Positions 8,601-16,137 of a stretch of DNA of 64,000 bases are shown here, piece by piece. The position numbers were made by a program, and so were the translations under genes. The number at the start of each line of letters is the position of its first letter. The stretch's first letter is position 1. The DNA comes from Acidovorax sp. SUPP3334 (GTDB lineage Bacteria; Pseudomonadota; Gammaproteobacteria; Burkholderiales; Burkholderiaceae_C), in assembly GCF_030159055.1 (NCBI RefSeq), contig NZ_BQXQ01000001.1:156143-220142 (forward strand), in the 5' to 3' direction. The notes beneath the pieces are model-generated. The model made no database searches and was not told where the DNA came from. It saw only the letters and a program-made list of their open reading frames with translations.

Positions 8601-11600
8601 ACGACATGACTCCGAGCCTGCGTGCCCCCCATAACACCCGAGTCGCGTGGCATCGTTGGCTGCGCCCTGTGGCCCGCATCGTGATGGCGGCGCAACTGGC
8701 CTTGGCGCTCCAACCCTTGAGCGTGCTGGCCCGGGAAGGTCCTGCCGCTGTCCCCGCAGCCGCCCAGCAGCAAATGCAGCGGCTGGCCCAATGGCAGCAG
8801 CGCATTGAGCAGGCCAAGCTGGAGCAGGCGCGTGCGGGGCAGCCGGTCGGCGCGCTGGCGACCGAGCGCACCAGCCGCAACCTGACCCGGGTGCACGAGC
8901 TGCTCAAAGAAGCCAAAGCGCGTACCAGTCGGCAGCCTGACCAAACAGCCAGACTTGGCCGCGCCAAGGCCTACGCGGCAAAAGCCGAGCTGACCGCAGA
9001 CCAAGCCAAAGAATCCGATCAAGTGCAGATCAGTGCACTCTTGGCGGCGATCGATGCCGACACCGATGCGGTGTTGGCCGACTTTGCCTCGATGCGCCAG
9101 CCTCTGCAGGCGCAGGGCGTGAGCGCAGAGATACTGGCCCGCCACGATCAGGCGCAGGGGGAGTTGGAAAAGCGTGCCGGCGAACTGCGCGAATTGATTC
9201 GTGCCTGGCGACAGGCACCTGGGGCGGCCACGTTGGCGGCTCTGCACGCCTACTTCCAGCGGTACCCGGCTGCCCGTGCCATCGCACCCGTGGACCCTGG
9301 CAAATTGCCCTGGAGATCACCGCAGCCCAATCAACGCCCGCCGGCCGAGAACAAGACCGCCTGGTTCCAGAACCTGCATGGCAAGCAGCAAGTGAAGCTG
9401 GCACAGGCGGGCGGGGGAAACGGCATCGGCTTACAGTTCACCATCCCCCCCGAACCCGGACAAGCGCCGACCCCTGAGGATCTGGCGGAAACACCGGAAG
9501 TCACCCTCACGGCCGCCGTCCGCGCCAAAGCCCAGGAACTGGGCAACAACCCCGTTGCCATTCAGAACTGGGTGCGCAACACCATCGAATGGGTCCCGAC
9601 CTGGGGGGCCATTCAGAGCGCGCAGGACACCCTGGACAAACAGCGCGGCAATGCGATCGACATCGCCAGCCTGCAGATCGCGCTCCTGCGCGCGGCGGGC
9701 ATTCCTGCACGCTATCAATTCGGCACGGTGGAAATCCCTGCCGTGCAGGCCATGAACTGGGTGGGCGGAGCAACCAACGCACAGACCGTTCTGCAACTGA
9801 TGAACCAGGGCGGCATTGCAGCGCGGGGCAGCGTCCAGGGCGGGACGGTCCAGAGCATCCGCTTGGAGCACGCATGGGTGCAGGCCTATGTGAACTGGGC
9901 GCCTGGGCGGGGTGCCAGGAATGCGACGGCGGACCAGCACAACCATCCCAATGGAGCGCTGAATGCCTGGGTGGCGCTGGATGCCAGCGTCAAGCAATAC
10001 GCCTATGCGGCGGGCATGGACCTGCAGGCCGCAGTGCCACTGGACGCACAGGCGCTGCTGAATGCCGCCCAAGGCGGTGCCACCATCAACGAACAAGAGG
10101 GCTGGGTGCAGAACCTCAACCAGGCGGCCATCCAAGCGCAGCTGGACACCTACCAGAGCCGGCTGAAGACCCACATCGACACCCAAAAACCCAATGCCAC
10201 CGTGGGCGACGTCATCGGCAGGAAGATCATTGCGCAGACCGTGCACAGCGTGCTGAGCGGTATCACCCCGCTGGCGATCATTCAGGCAGGCCAGCAGAGC
10301 GCTGCGGTTCCAAACGGCCTGCAGCACCAGTTCACCTACCGCTTGAGCGACAGCTGGGGTAACGAACTGCTCAGCTACACGGCCCCCACCAGCCGGCTGG
10401 CAGGCAAACGCCTGACCTTGAGCTACGCGCCCGCCGATCAGGCCACGGCAGAGCTGATCGCCAGCTTTCTGCCCAAGCCCAATGCGGACGGCAGCCCCAT
10501 GCGTGCAGACCAACTGCCCAGCAGCCTGCCGGGCTACCTCGTCAAGCTGAAGCCGCAAATGACCCTGGATGGGCAAGTGGTGGCACAAGGCACAGGCGTG
10601 GTCACCCTGGGATCCGATCTGCAAGGACAGGGCGGCTTCACCCAGTTGTACGACCCCACGCAGTGGGACCTGACGCCGGACCAAAGCCATGTGGCGGGCC
10701 AGGCCACGGCCATCGGCATCAGCGCAGGGGGCATCAGCGCCCGGCAACTGGACAGCCTCAAGGCAAGGCTGGAGAACACCAAAACCCAGCTGCAAGCCAA
10801 CAACCTGCAGAACCTGAGCGGAGAGCAAATCAGTGGGGACCTGCTCACTGCAGTGATCTGGAGCTGGTTTGCAGCGGCGGAGAGCCATAACCGCCTGAGC
10901 CAGAACCAGGCCGGAATGGTTGAAAACCCGGGCCTGTCTTATGGGTTGTTCCATGCCGTAGCCCAGCCGACCTATAGCTGGGGCGTGGTGAGGAAGGTGA
11001 CGTTCCCTGGGGTGAACATCGATATCGGGCACATCCGGAGCGTCGGCTGGGCCAAGGACAACGACGACAGGAAGTGGGTGGCCTACAACCGGCTACGGGG
11101 CCAGTACATGAGCGCGCTGGAACATGCGGTGCCCGAGCGGTTCTTCAATGACCCGCAGAAATGCAATCTTCAGGGGAACCCTAATCCAACGGCCGGCCTA
11201 CAGGACTGCCCGCAGGGGATATCGGCAGTGAAGGCCCTGGGGATTGCGGCATCGCAGGGGCAGAAGATTTACACCATCACGCAGAAGGTTTACAACGACA
11301 ACCCCAATATCGTGAACATGGCGCTATCGGCGCACAGCTATGACACGCAGAGCCGGGTGCAGCAGTCGCTGGACGCGGGGTATGAGGTGACTATTCACGA
11401 AAGCCCGATTACGCAGAGCGGGTGGACTGGGGCTGGGTATACCGCGATTGATCCGACGACAGGCGCGGGGGCATATACGATTGAGGGCGGGGCTAATGGA
11501 GGGTGGATTGCATTGGTAATAGGGGGACTTTTGTTGGCTGTTGGTTTGTATTTTGTATTGCTTCCCTTTTTCTTGTTGTTTGCTAGCTATTTGACCGCGG

Positions 11601-11791
11601 TTTTACTTGTGCTTCTTGGCGTGTTGCAGCTTATTCTTGCTATGCAGCTGGATAAAAATGATTTTAGGGCTTTTTTGGCCAATTTAGCCCACGGAGAAAT
11701 GTCTGCAGGACTAGCGGCGATATGGGGTGGCCCAATTGTTGGTGCAGTGCTATTTGTTTTGTTTAGCTATCTCAATGTTGTTCTCTCTTGA
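8597..11791 (+). CDS. Exported transglutaminase-fold protein lacking the catalytic Cys, hydrophobic C-terminal tail
   Basis: A protein of 1064 residues; the ATG at 8597 overlaps the previous stop by 4 bases. An N-terminal signal peptide (basic RVAWHRWLRPVAR, then a hydrophobic stretch ending LSVLARE) is followed by an Ala/Gln-rich helical region (to about 270). Residues about 320-470 have the transglutaminase-like core: RNTIEWVP, ALLRAAGIPARYQFG, His425 in LEHAWVQ and Asp462 in WVALDAS. Ala353 sits where the catalytic Cys should be (GNAIDIASL), so it is predicted to be inactive as a cysteine enzyme. Residues about 750-960 form a further unnamed domain. The last 90 residues or so, from about 11510, are very hydrophobic (three or more membrane segments) and encoded by clearly more AT-rich DNA, like an exchanged tip. 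Part of the gene (8848-9418) is repeated at 11991-12561. Confidence 0.75.
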   Translation: MNDMTPSLRAPHNTRVAWHRWLRPVARIVMAAQLALALQPLSVLAREGPAAVPAAAQQQMQRLAQWQQRIEQAKLEQARAGQPVGALATERTSRNLTRVHELLKEAKARTSRQPDQTARLGRAKAYAAKAELTADQAKESDQVQISALLAAIDADTDAVLADFASMRQPLQAQGVSAEILARHDQAQGELEKRAGELRELIRAWRQAPGAATLAALHAYFQRYPAARAIAPVDPGKLPWRSPQPNQRPPAENKTAWFQNLHGKQQVKLAQAGGGNGIGLQFTIPPEPGQAPTPEDLAETPEVTLTAAVRAKAQELGNNPVAIQNWVRNTIEWVPTWGAIQSAQDTLDKQRGNAIDIASLQIALLRAAGIPARYQFGTVEIPAVQAMNWVGGATNAQTVLQLMNQGGIAARGSVQGGTVQSIRLEHAWVQAYVNWAPGRGARNATADQHNHPNGALNAWVALDASVKQYAYAAGMDLQAAVPLDAQALLNAAQGGATINEQEGWVQNLNQAAIQAQLDTYQSRLKTHIDTQKPNATVGDVIGRKIIAQTVHSVLSGITPLAIIQAGQQSAAVPNGLQHQFTYRLSDSWGNELLSYTAPTSRLAGKRLTLSYAPADQATAELIASFLPKPNADGSPMRADQLPSSLPGYLVKLKPQMTLDGQVVAQGTGVVTLGSDLQGQGGFTQLYDPTQWDLTPDQSHVAGQATAIGISAGGISARQLDSLKARLENTKTQLQANNLQNLSGEQISGDLLTAVIWSWFAAAESHNRLSQNQAGMVENPGLSYGLFHAVAQPTYSWGVVRKVTFPGVNIDIGHIRSVGWAKDNDDRKWVAYNRLRGQYMSALEHAVPERFFNDPQKCNLQGNPNPTAGLQDCPQGISAVKALGIAASQGQKIYTITQKVYNDNPNIVNMALSAHSYDTQSRVQQSLDAGYEVTIHESPITQSGWTGAGYTAIDPTTGAGAYTIEGGANGGWIALVIGGLLLAVGLYFVLLPFFLLFASYLTAVLLVLLGVLQLILAMQLDKNDFRAFLANLAHGEMSAGLAAIWGGPIVGAVLFVLFSYLNVVLS
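8848..9418 (+). repeat. 571-bp direct repeat, copy 1 (inside the transglutaminase-like gene)
   Basis: This segment encodes residues about 85-273 of the transglutaminase-fold protein. It recurs at 11991-12561 in the same orientation with an offset of 3143 bases; I noticed only four differences, and the encoded residues are the same over nearly the whole length. Recombination between the copies would delete the rest of the gene together with the small membrane ORF. Confidence 0.9.
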
Positions 11792-11960
11792 TTTTATGAC
11801 CCCTACTGCAAAAAGATGTTTCGCTATAATATTGGCGATTTTTCTTATATGGCTTGTTGTGTCTTTTGTCGCAAATGTTCATTTGCAAGTTTTTCTAAGC
11901 GCTCTGGTATGGTTGGTGTTGCTTATTTATGAGCGATTTATTTCTTCCAAGAATGAGTGA
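11775..11960 (+). CDS. Small hydrophobic membrane protein, possible immunity partner
   Basis: I recognise no family. The 61-residue product (MLFSLDFMTPTAKRC, then AIILAIFLIWLVVSF and FLSALVWLVLLIYERF) has two membrane-spanning helices with a short loop between them and a charged tail ending SSKNE. The ATG at 11775 lies inside the last codons of the transglutaminase-fold gene, overlapping it by 17 bases in another frame. Both this ORF and the tail of its partner are AT-rich compared with the surrounding DNA, suggesting they were acquired together. A small membrane protein directly behind a variable C-terminal tip is the typical position of an immunity gene in polymorphic toxin loci; that role is inference only. 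Confidence 0.5.
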   Translation: MLFSLDFMTPTAKRCFAIILAIFLIWLVVSFVANVHLQVFLSALVWLVLLIYERFISSKNE

Positions 11961-11990
11961 AATGATTATTCTTTGAATTTTGGTAGGCAC

Positions 11991-12561
11991 CGGCGCGATG
12001 GCGACCGAGCGCACCAGTCGCAACCTGACCCGGGTGCATGAGCTGCTCAAAGAAGCCAAAGCGCGTACCAGTCGGCAGCCTGACCAAACAGCCAGACTTG
12101 GCCGCGCCAAGGCCTACGCGGCAAAAGCCGAGCTGACCGCAGACCAAGCCAAAGAATCCGATCAAGTGCAGATCAGTGCACTCTTGGCGGCGATCGATGC
12201 CGACACCGATGCGGTGTTGGCCGACTTTGCCTCGATGCGCCAGCCTCTGCAGGCGCAGGGCGTGAGCGCAGAGATACTGGCCCGCCACGATCAGGCGCAG
12301 GGGGAGTTGGAAAAGCGTGCCGGCGAACTGCGCGAATTGATTCGTGCCTGGCGACAGGCACCTGGGGCGGCCACGTTGGCGGCTCTGCACGCCTACTTCC
12401 AGCGGTACCCGGCTGCCCGTGCCATCGCACCCGTGGACCCTGGCAAATTGCCCTGGAGATCACCGCAGCCCAATCAACGCCCGCCGGCCGAGAACAAGAC
12501 CGCCTGGTTCCAGAACCTGCATGGCAAGCAGCAAGTGAAGCTGGCACAGGCAGGCGGGGGA
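11991..12561 (+). pseudogene. Orphan duplicate fragment of the transglutaminase-like gene (571-bp repeat, copy 2)
   Basis: The segment is almost identical to 8848-9418. It has an open frame from the ATG at 11998 that repeats residues about 88-273 of the transglutaminase-fold protein (ERTSRNLTRVHELLKEAKAR onward to KLAQAGGG). It has no signal peptide and no convincing ribosome binding site. At the run of five G (12556-12560) the homology stops and the sequence passes directly into a copy of the lysR 3' end, which is then read in a non-lysR frame to a stop at 12655-12657. It is best seen as a remnant of a second gene copy cut at its 5' and 3' sides. Confidence 0.82.
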
Positions 12562-12613
12562 GTCGGAGTTCGTGCGCGAAGCGCGCGGGGTGCTTGCGGC
12601 GGGTTTCGCCTGA
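12557..12613 (+). pseudogene. lysR 3'-end remnant (right copy of the island-flanking repeat)
   Basis: These 57 bases match the end of the lysR gene (2844-2900) without gaps. In the lysR frame they still read EFVREARGVLAAGFA and end in TGA (12611-12613), whereas the intact gene ends AAGFG and TAG. The preserved frame and slightly different ending suggest a real second allele of the gene end rather than chance similarity. The two copies lie 9.7 kb apart and bracket the island. Confidence 0.8.
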
Positions 12614-12665
12614 GGCTCGCCCGCGGCGGCCATCCCTTGGCGTATCGCGGGCCGTGAAAATTCGG

Positions 12666-12711
12666 TTGCTATCAAATATATAGCTGCATGCCGGCGTATT
12701 GATTGCGCTGG
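12666..12711 (+). repeat. Dispersed intergenic stem-loop repeat, copy B
   Basis: GCTAT (12668-12672) and ATAGC (12680-12684) form the stem around an AT-rich loop; the tail reads GCATGCCGGCGTATTGATTG and then CGCTGG. The layout is the same as in copy A and copy E. It lies about 50 bases after the lysR 3' remnant, mirroring copy A behind the intact lysR gene. Confidence 0.7.
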
Positions 12712-12815
12712 CAGCACTTTTCATTCAAAACCTGAAGACGGGGTGCGTGACGTGGACATGGCGGCATGGCCCCTCGGGCCTGCGAACCGGCAGGCCTGAC
12801 TACAATCTCGCTCCC

Positions 12816-12849
12816 CGAAAGGCGGCTGTCCCGGCCGCCTTTCGCGTTT
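12816..12849 (+). promoter_or_regulatory. GC-rich stem-loop in the leader of the BMP-family gene
   Basis: CGAAAGGCGGC (12816-12826) and GCCGCCTTTCG (12834-12844) form a perfect 11-bp stem with a 7-base loop, followed by CGTTTTC. A -10-like TACAAT at about 12801-12806 lies just upstream, so the hairpin would sit at the start of the transcript, 34 bases before the ATG. It may be an attenuator or a terminator of upstream read-through. Confidence 0.5.
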
Positions 12850-12878
12850 TCATCCCCGGGACCATGTAGAGGACCACC

Positions 12879-13982
12879 ATGTACAAAAACCTCGCTGCCA
12901 CGCTCGTGGCCGCTTGCTGTTTGCTTTCGCACGCCCATTCCCAGAACCGCCAAGCCGGTCAAGCCGACCAGACCGCATCCCCGGCCGTGGTCAAGGCCGG
13001 CTTCGTCTATGTCTCGCCCATCACCGAAGCGGGCTGGACGCGGCAGCACGACGAGGGCCGCAAGGCCGTCGAGGCCGCCCTGGGCCAAGGCGTGCGCACC
13101 ACGTTCGTCGAGAACGTGCCCGAGGGCGCGGACGCCGAGCGCGTGATCCGCGATCTGGCCGCCACGGGCCACCAGATCATCTTCACCCCCAGCTTCGGCT
13201 ACATGGAGCCCACGCTGCGGGTCGCGCGGGACTACCCCGGCGTGAAGTTCGAATCCATCACCGGCTACCAGACCGCGCCCAATGTGGCCACGGCCAACGC
13301 GCGCTACTACGAAGGCCGCTACCTTGCCGGCATCGCAGCCGGGCGCATGACGCGCACCAACGTGGCCGGCTATGTGGCGGGGTTCCCGATTCCCGAAGTG
13401 CTGCAGGGCATCAACGCATTCACGCTGGGAATGCGTTCGGTGAACCCGAAGGCGACCGTCAAGCTCGTTTGGCTGGACGTGTGGTTCGACCCGCCCAAGG
13501 AGCGCGACGCGGCCATGGCGCTCTTCAATCAGAACGTGGACGTGGTGGCGTTCCACACCGGGTCCACGGCGGTGATGGCGGCGGCGCAGGAGCGCGGCAA
13601 GCTCGCCATCGGCTACCACTCCGACATGCGCCGCACCGGGCCGGACGCGCAGGTCCTCGCCGTCACGCACCAGTGGGGCGGCTACTACACCCAGCGGGTG
13701 CGCGCCGTGGCCGATGGCACATGGAAAAGCGGCAACCTCTGGGGCGGCGTGCGCGAAGGCATGATCCGCGTCGAAGGCTTCGGCCCCAAGGTGCCTCCCG
13801 CCGTGAAGGCCGAGGTGCTGGCGCGGCAGGACGATATCGCCCAGGGTCGCTTTCACCCGTTCCGCGCGGGGGCAGCGCCCGTGCGCGACAACGCCGGCCG
13901 CGAGGTCATCCCTGCGGGCCGGACGCTGACCGACGCGCAGATTCTGCAGATGAACTGGCTGGTCGAGGGCGTGCAGCGCTGA
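12879..13982 (+). CDS. BMP-family ABC transporter substrate-binding protein
   Basis: A protein of 367 residues. It starts with a short signal sequence; VAAC at residues 10-13 resembles a lipobox, but AHSQ a little later could equally be a signal peptidase I site, so lipoprotein status is open. The mature part follows the basic membrane protein/PnrA pattern: VKAGFVYVSPITEAGWTRQH, IIFTPSFGYMEPT, VKFESITGYQT, YYEGRYLAGIAAG and a later DVVAFHTGST. Family members bind nucleosides or related purine compounds in the periplasm and deliver them to an ABC permease; the ligand here is unknown. No permease or ATPase genes are next to it. A -10-like TACAAT and a strong hairpin precede the gene. Confidence 0.88.
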   Translation: MYKNLAATLVAACCLLSHAHSQNRQAGQADQTASPAVVKAGFVYVSPITEAGWTRQHDEGRKAVEAALGQGVRTTFVENVPEGADAERVIRDLAATGHQIIFTPSFGYMEPTLRVARDYPGVKFESITGYQTAPNVATANARYYEGRYLAGIAAGRMTRTNVAGYVAGFPIPEVLQGINAFTLGMRSVNPKATVKLVWLDVWFDPPKERDAAMALFNQNVDVVAFHTGSTAVMAAAQERGKLAIGYHSDMRRTGPDAQVLAVTHQWGGYYTQRVRAVADGTWKSGNLWGGVREGMIRVEGFGPKVPPAVKAEVLARQDDIAQGRFHPFRAGAAPVRDNAGREVIPAGRTLTDAQILQMNWLVEGVQR

Positions 13983-14007
13983 TTCTCGAGACCCTTTCCC
14001 TTTGCCG

Positions 14008-14763
14008 CTACAGGTGGCGTGCCGCCAGCAGCGGCAGCGACGAGGCCAGCAGTGCCGCGCCCGATGCGGTGAGCAGGCCCAGCACGATCTGCCGGAAGGC
14101 CACATCGCTCAGCCCGATGTACAGCCGCGTGCCGAGCAGCGTGGGAACCAGCATGGCCGGCGCCACGATCGCGAAGAACGGCAGCATGTCGCGCGTGACC
14201 ACGCCGGTGCCCAGGTACGTGGCCATGGTGACCATCAGCATCGACAGGTTGAAGTTCTGGATCACCGCGCGCTGCTGGTCCTTTTCGTAGCCGCGCAGGG
14301 TGCACCACAGCGTGGGCAGCGTGCCGGTGAAGCCGCCGATGCCGCCCATCACGCCGCCGGCCATCCCCACGATGCCATCGGCCAGGCGCCCGCCTTTTTG
14401 AATGCGGGGCAGGCGCTTGGCCATCAGCATGGCCGGGCACCAAAGCACCAGCAGCGCGCCCAGCAGCGTCTTGAACCAGACCATGTCCAGGCGCGGCAGC
14501 AGCGCCACGCCGAGCGGAATGCCCAACAATCCCCCCAGCACGAACGGAGCGAGCGTGCGCACGTCAAACCCGCGCCGCACCGACACCGCCGCGACGATCT
14601 GGCCGGTGAGCGCACCGAACACCGCCAGCGTCGCCGCCAGGCGCGGCTCCAGCGTCCATGCCCAGAACGACATGGCCACCATGCCGAACGCAAAGCCCGA
14701 AAGGCCCTGCACGAACCCGGCCACCACGGCCCCGATGCCCACCACCCAGTAGATCGTCTCCAT
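14008..14763 (-). CDS. TauE/SafE-family membrane transporter
   Basis: A protein of 251 residues with about eight hydrophobic segments. The N-terminal GFVQGLSGFAFGMVAM motif and the internal repeat GGVMGGIGGFTGTLPTLW are the two Gly-rich signatures of the TauE/SafE (sulfite exporter-like) family, which move sulfur- or carbon-containing organic anions across the inner membrane. The actual substrate is unknown. The ATG at 14763 was chosen because GGGAGAGG lies at the right distance before it; the frame is open further upstream. The gene converges with the BMP-family gene and diverges from a LysR regulator gene 155 bases away, which may control it. Confidence 0.83.
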   Translation of the reverse strand: METIYWVVGIGAVVAGFVQGLSGFAFGMVAMSFWAWTLEPRLAATLAVFGALTGQIVAAVSVRRGFDVRTLAPFVLGGLLGIPLGVALLPRLDMVWFKTLLGALLVLWCPAMLMAKRLPRIQKGGRLADGIVGMAGGVMGGIGGFTGTLPTLWCTLRGYEKDQQRAVIQNFNLSMLMVTMATYLGTGVVTRDMLPFFAIVAPAMLVPTLLGTRLYIGLSDVAFRQIVLGLLTASGAALLASSLPLLAARHL

Positions 14764-14871
14764 TGCGCGCCTCTCCCCCATGTGTTCATTCTCGGAAGGC
14801 GCCGGGCCTGCAAGAAGGACCGCCGCCGATGGGCCAGGATTGTGGCGAAGTCTCATGAACCAATCTTTCTA

Positions 14872-14896
14872 AATTAGTATTGCCCCATAAGTAATT
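14872..14896. promoter_or_regulatory. Imperfect AT-rich inverted repeat between tauE-like and lysR genes
   Basis: AATTA (14872-14876) and TAATT (14892-14896) are inverted, with a further slightly offset TAT/ATA pair inside. It lies in the divergent promoter region 23 bases before the LysR ATG, so it may be the regulator's binding site. The symmetry is weak. Confidence 0.3.
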
Positions 14897-14918
14897 CGAT
14901 ATACCGGAGGACGTACCC

Positions 14919-15890
14919 ATGATCCTGTCCGACATGGAAGCCCGGCTCGCCTCGCGGCTCAAGATGCGCCACCTGGTGCTGCTGCGCATGATTGCCGAGC
15001 ACGGCTCGCTCACCCGTGTAGCGCACCACATGGCGACCAGCCAGCCGGCCGTCACGCATGCGCTGGCCGAGCTGGAGGCCATGTTCGGCGGCGCGCTGTT
15101 CCAACGCTCGGCACGGGGCATGGCACCCACTGCCTTGGGCGACATGGTCATCGCCCGAGCCAGGGCCATGCTGGAAGACCTGGGCCACTGGGTGCGCGAT
15201 ATCGAGGCCGTGGGCCTGGGCCGTGCAGCGCACCTGCAGGTAGGCGTGATCCCTTTCGTGTCGGGGCGGTTGCTGGCCGCTGCCATCGGCCGCACACGCC
15301 CGCAAGGCCTGCAGGTGACGGTCACGGTCCACGAAGGCACCAGCGACCGCCTGCTGGAGCGCCTGCGCCAGCACGAGCTGGACTGCGTGATCGGCCGGGC
15401 CTCCGCGGTGCTGGACATGCAGGGCGTGGAGCACGAGGTGCTGTACCACCAGGAGCCGCGCCTCATCACCCACCGCCGCCTGGCCGCGCGGCTCGGGCGC
15501 CAACCTCTGGCCTGGCAGGAGCTGGCCCGGCTGGAGTGGATTCTTGGCGCGCGCCAGACGCCCATGCGCGAGCAGATCACCGATTTTTTCTTGCGTGCAG
15601 GGGTTGCACCGCCTGCGCCTTTCGTCGAAAGCCTGTCGTCCAAGCTCATCGGCGAATTGATCGCCGCCAATGAAAAAGCGGTGTCCATCGTGCCCGCGGA
15701 CATCGCCGAGGAACTGGCGCGCATCGCTGGCGTGGGCATCGTCGCCCATCGGTTCGGCTGGACGCTGCCGCCGATCACGCTGTTCCAGCGGGTCGAAGGG
15801 GCGCGCTACGAAGAGCAATCGCTGTTCGTGGCCGCGCTGCGCGAGGTCTGCGCCCAGCAGGCTGCCGCGCAGGCGTCGAGCACGGCATAG
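14919..15890 (+). CDS. LysR-family transcriptional regulator
   Basis: A protein of 323 residues. The DNA-binding domain occupies residues 12-75 (LKMRHLVLLRMIAEHGSLTR, then MATSQPAVTHALAELE and LFQRSARGMAPTALG), and the effector-binding domain starts near residue 105 (HLQVGVIPFVSGRL). The longer N-terminus with the MRHLVLL variant is like the GbpR/PcaQ-type branch that regulates sugar or aromatic-acid catabolism. The ATG at 14919 is preceded by GGAGG at 14906-14910. It is divergent from the TauE/SafE-like transporter and upstream, in the same direction, of the BKACE-type gene, so either could be its target. Confidence 0.88.
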   Translation: MILSDMEARLASRLKMRHLVLLRMIAEHGSLTRVAHHMATSQPAVTHALAELEAMFGGALFQRSARGMAPTALGDMVIARARAMLEDLGHWVRDIEAVGLGRAAHLQVGVIPFVSGRLLAAAIGRTRPQGLQVTVTVHEGTSDRLLERLRQHELDCVIGRASAVLDMQGVEHEVLYHQEPRLITHRRLAARLGRQPLAWQELARLEWILGARQTPMREQITDFFLRAGVAPPAPFVESLSSKLIGELIAANEKAVSIVPADIAEELARIAGVGIVAHRFGWTLPPITLFQRVEGARYEEQSLFVAALREVCAQQAAAQASSTA

Positions 15891-15929
15891 CGCGCGGCGC
15901 GCGCTTTTCGATCCCCCCAGCGGCCTGGC

Positions 15930-15967
15930 GGCGGCGGTGATGCCGGCGCCGGGCCGTTGCCGTTTTT
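15930..15967 (+). terminator. Possible rho-independent terminator after lysR
   Basis: GGCGGCGG (15930-15937) can pair with CCGTTGCC (15954-15961) using two G-U pairs, and TTTTTT follows. The loop is long and GC-rich with its own internal hairpin potential, so the call is tentative. Confidence 0.35.
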
Positions 15968-16137
15968 TCGTGGCATGGCTTCACATCCGCAGCGGCCTGG
16001 CAACTACCCGAATGGGTAGTGTCGCTGCCGCACGGCCGTTGCTGTAATGCGACCGACGTGCCAGCCCGGCGCGCGTCGCTTGGGGTGCCCTGTCAGAGTG
16101 GCGCCCCCGGCGAATCCACAAAAAAAGGGGAAGGTTG

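Noticed and set aside
11998..12657. Orphan repeat ORF as a functional gene
   Set aside because: It lacks a signal peptide, a ribosome binding site and a proper end, and its C-terminus is lysR remnant read in the wrong frame.
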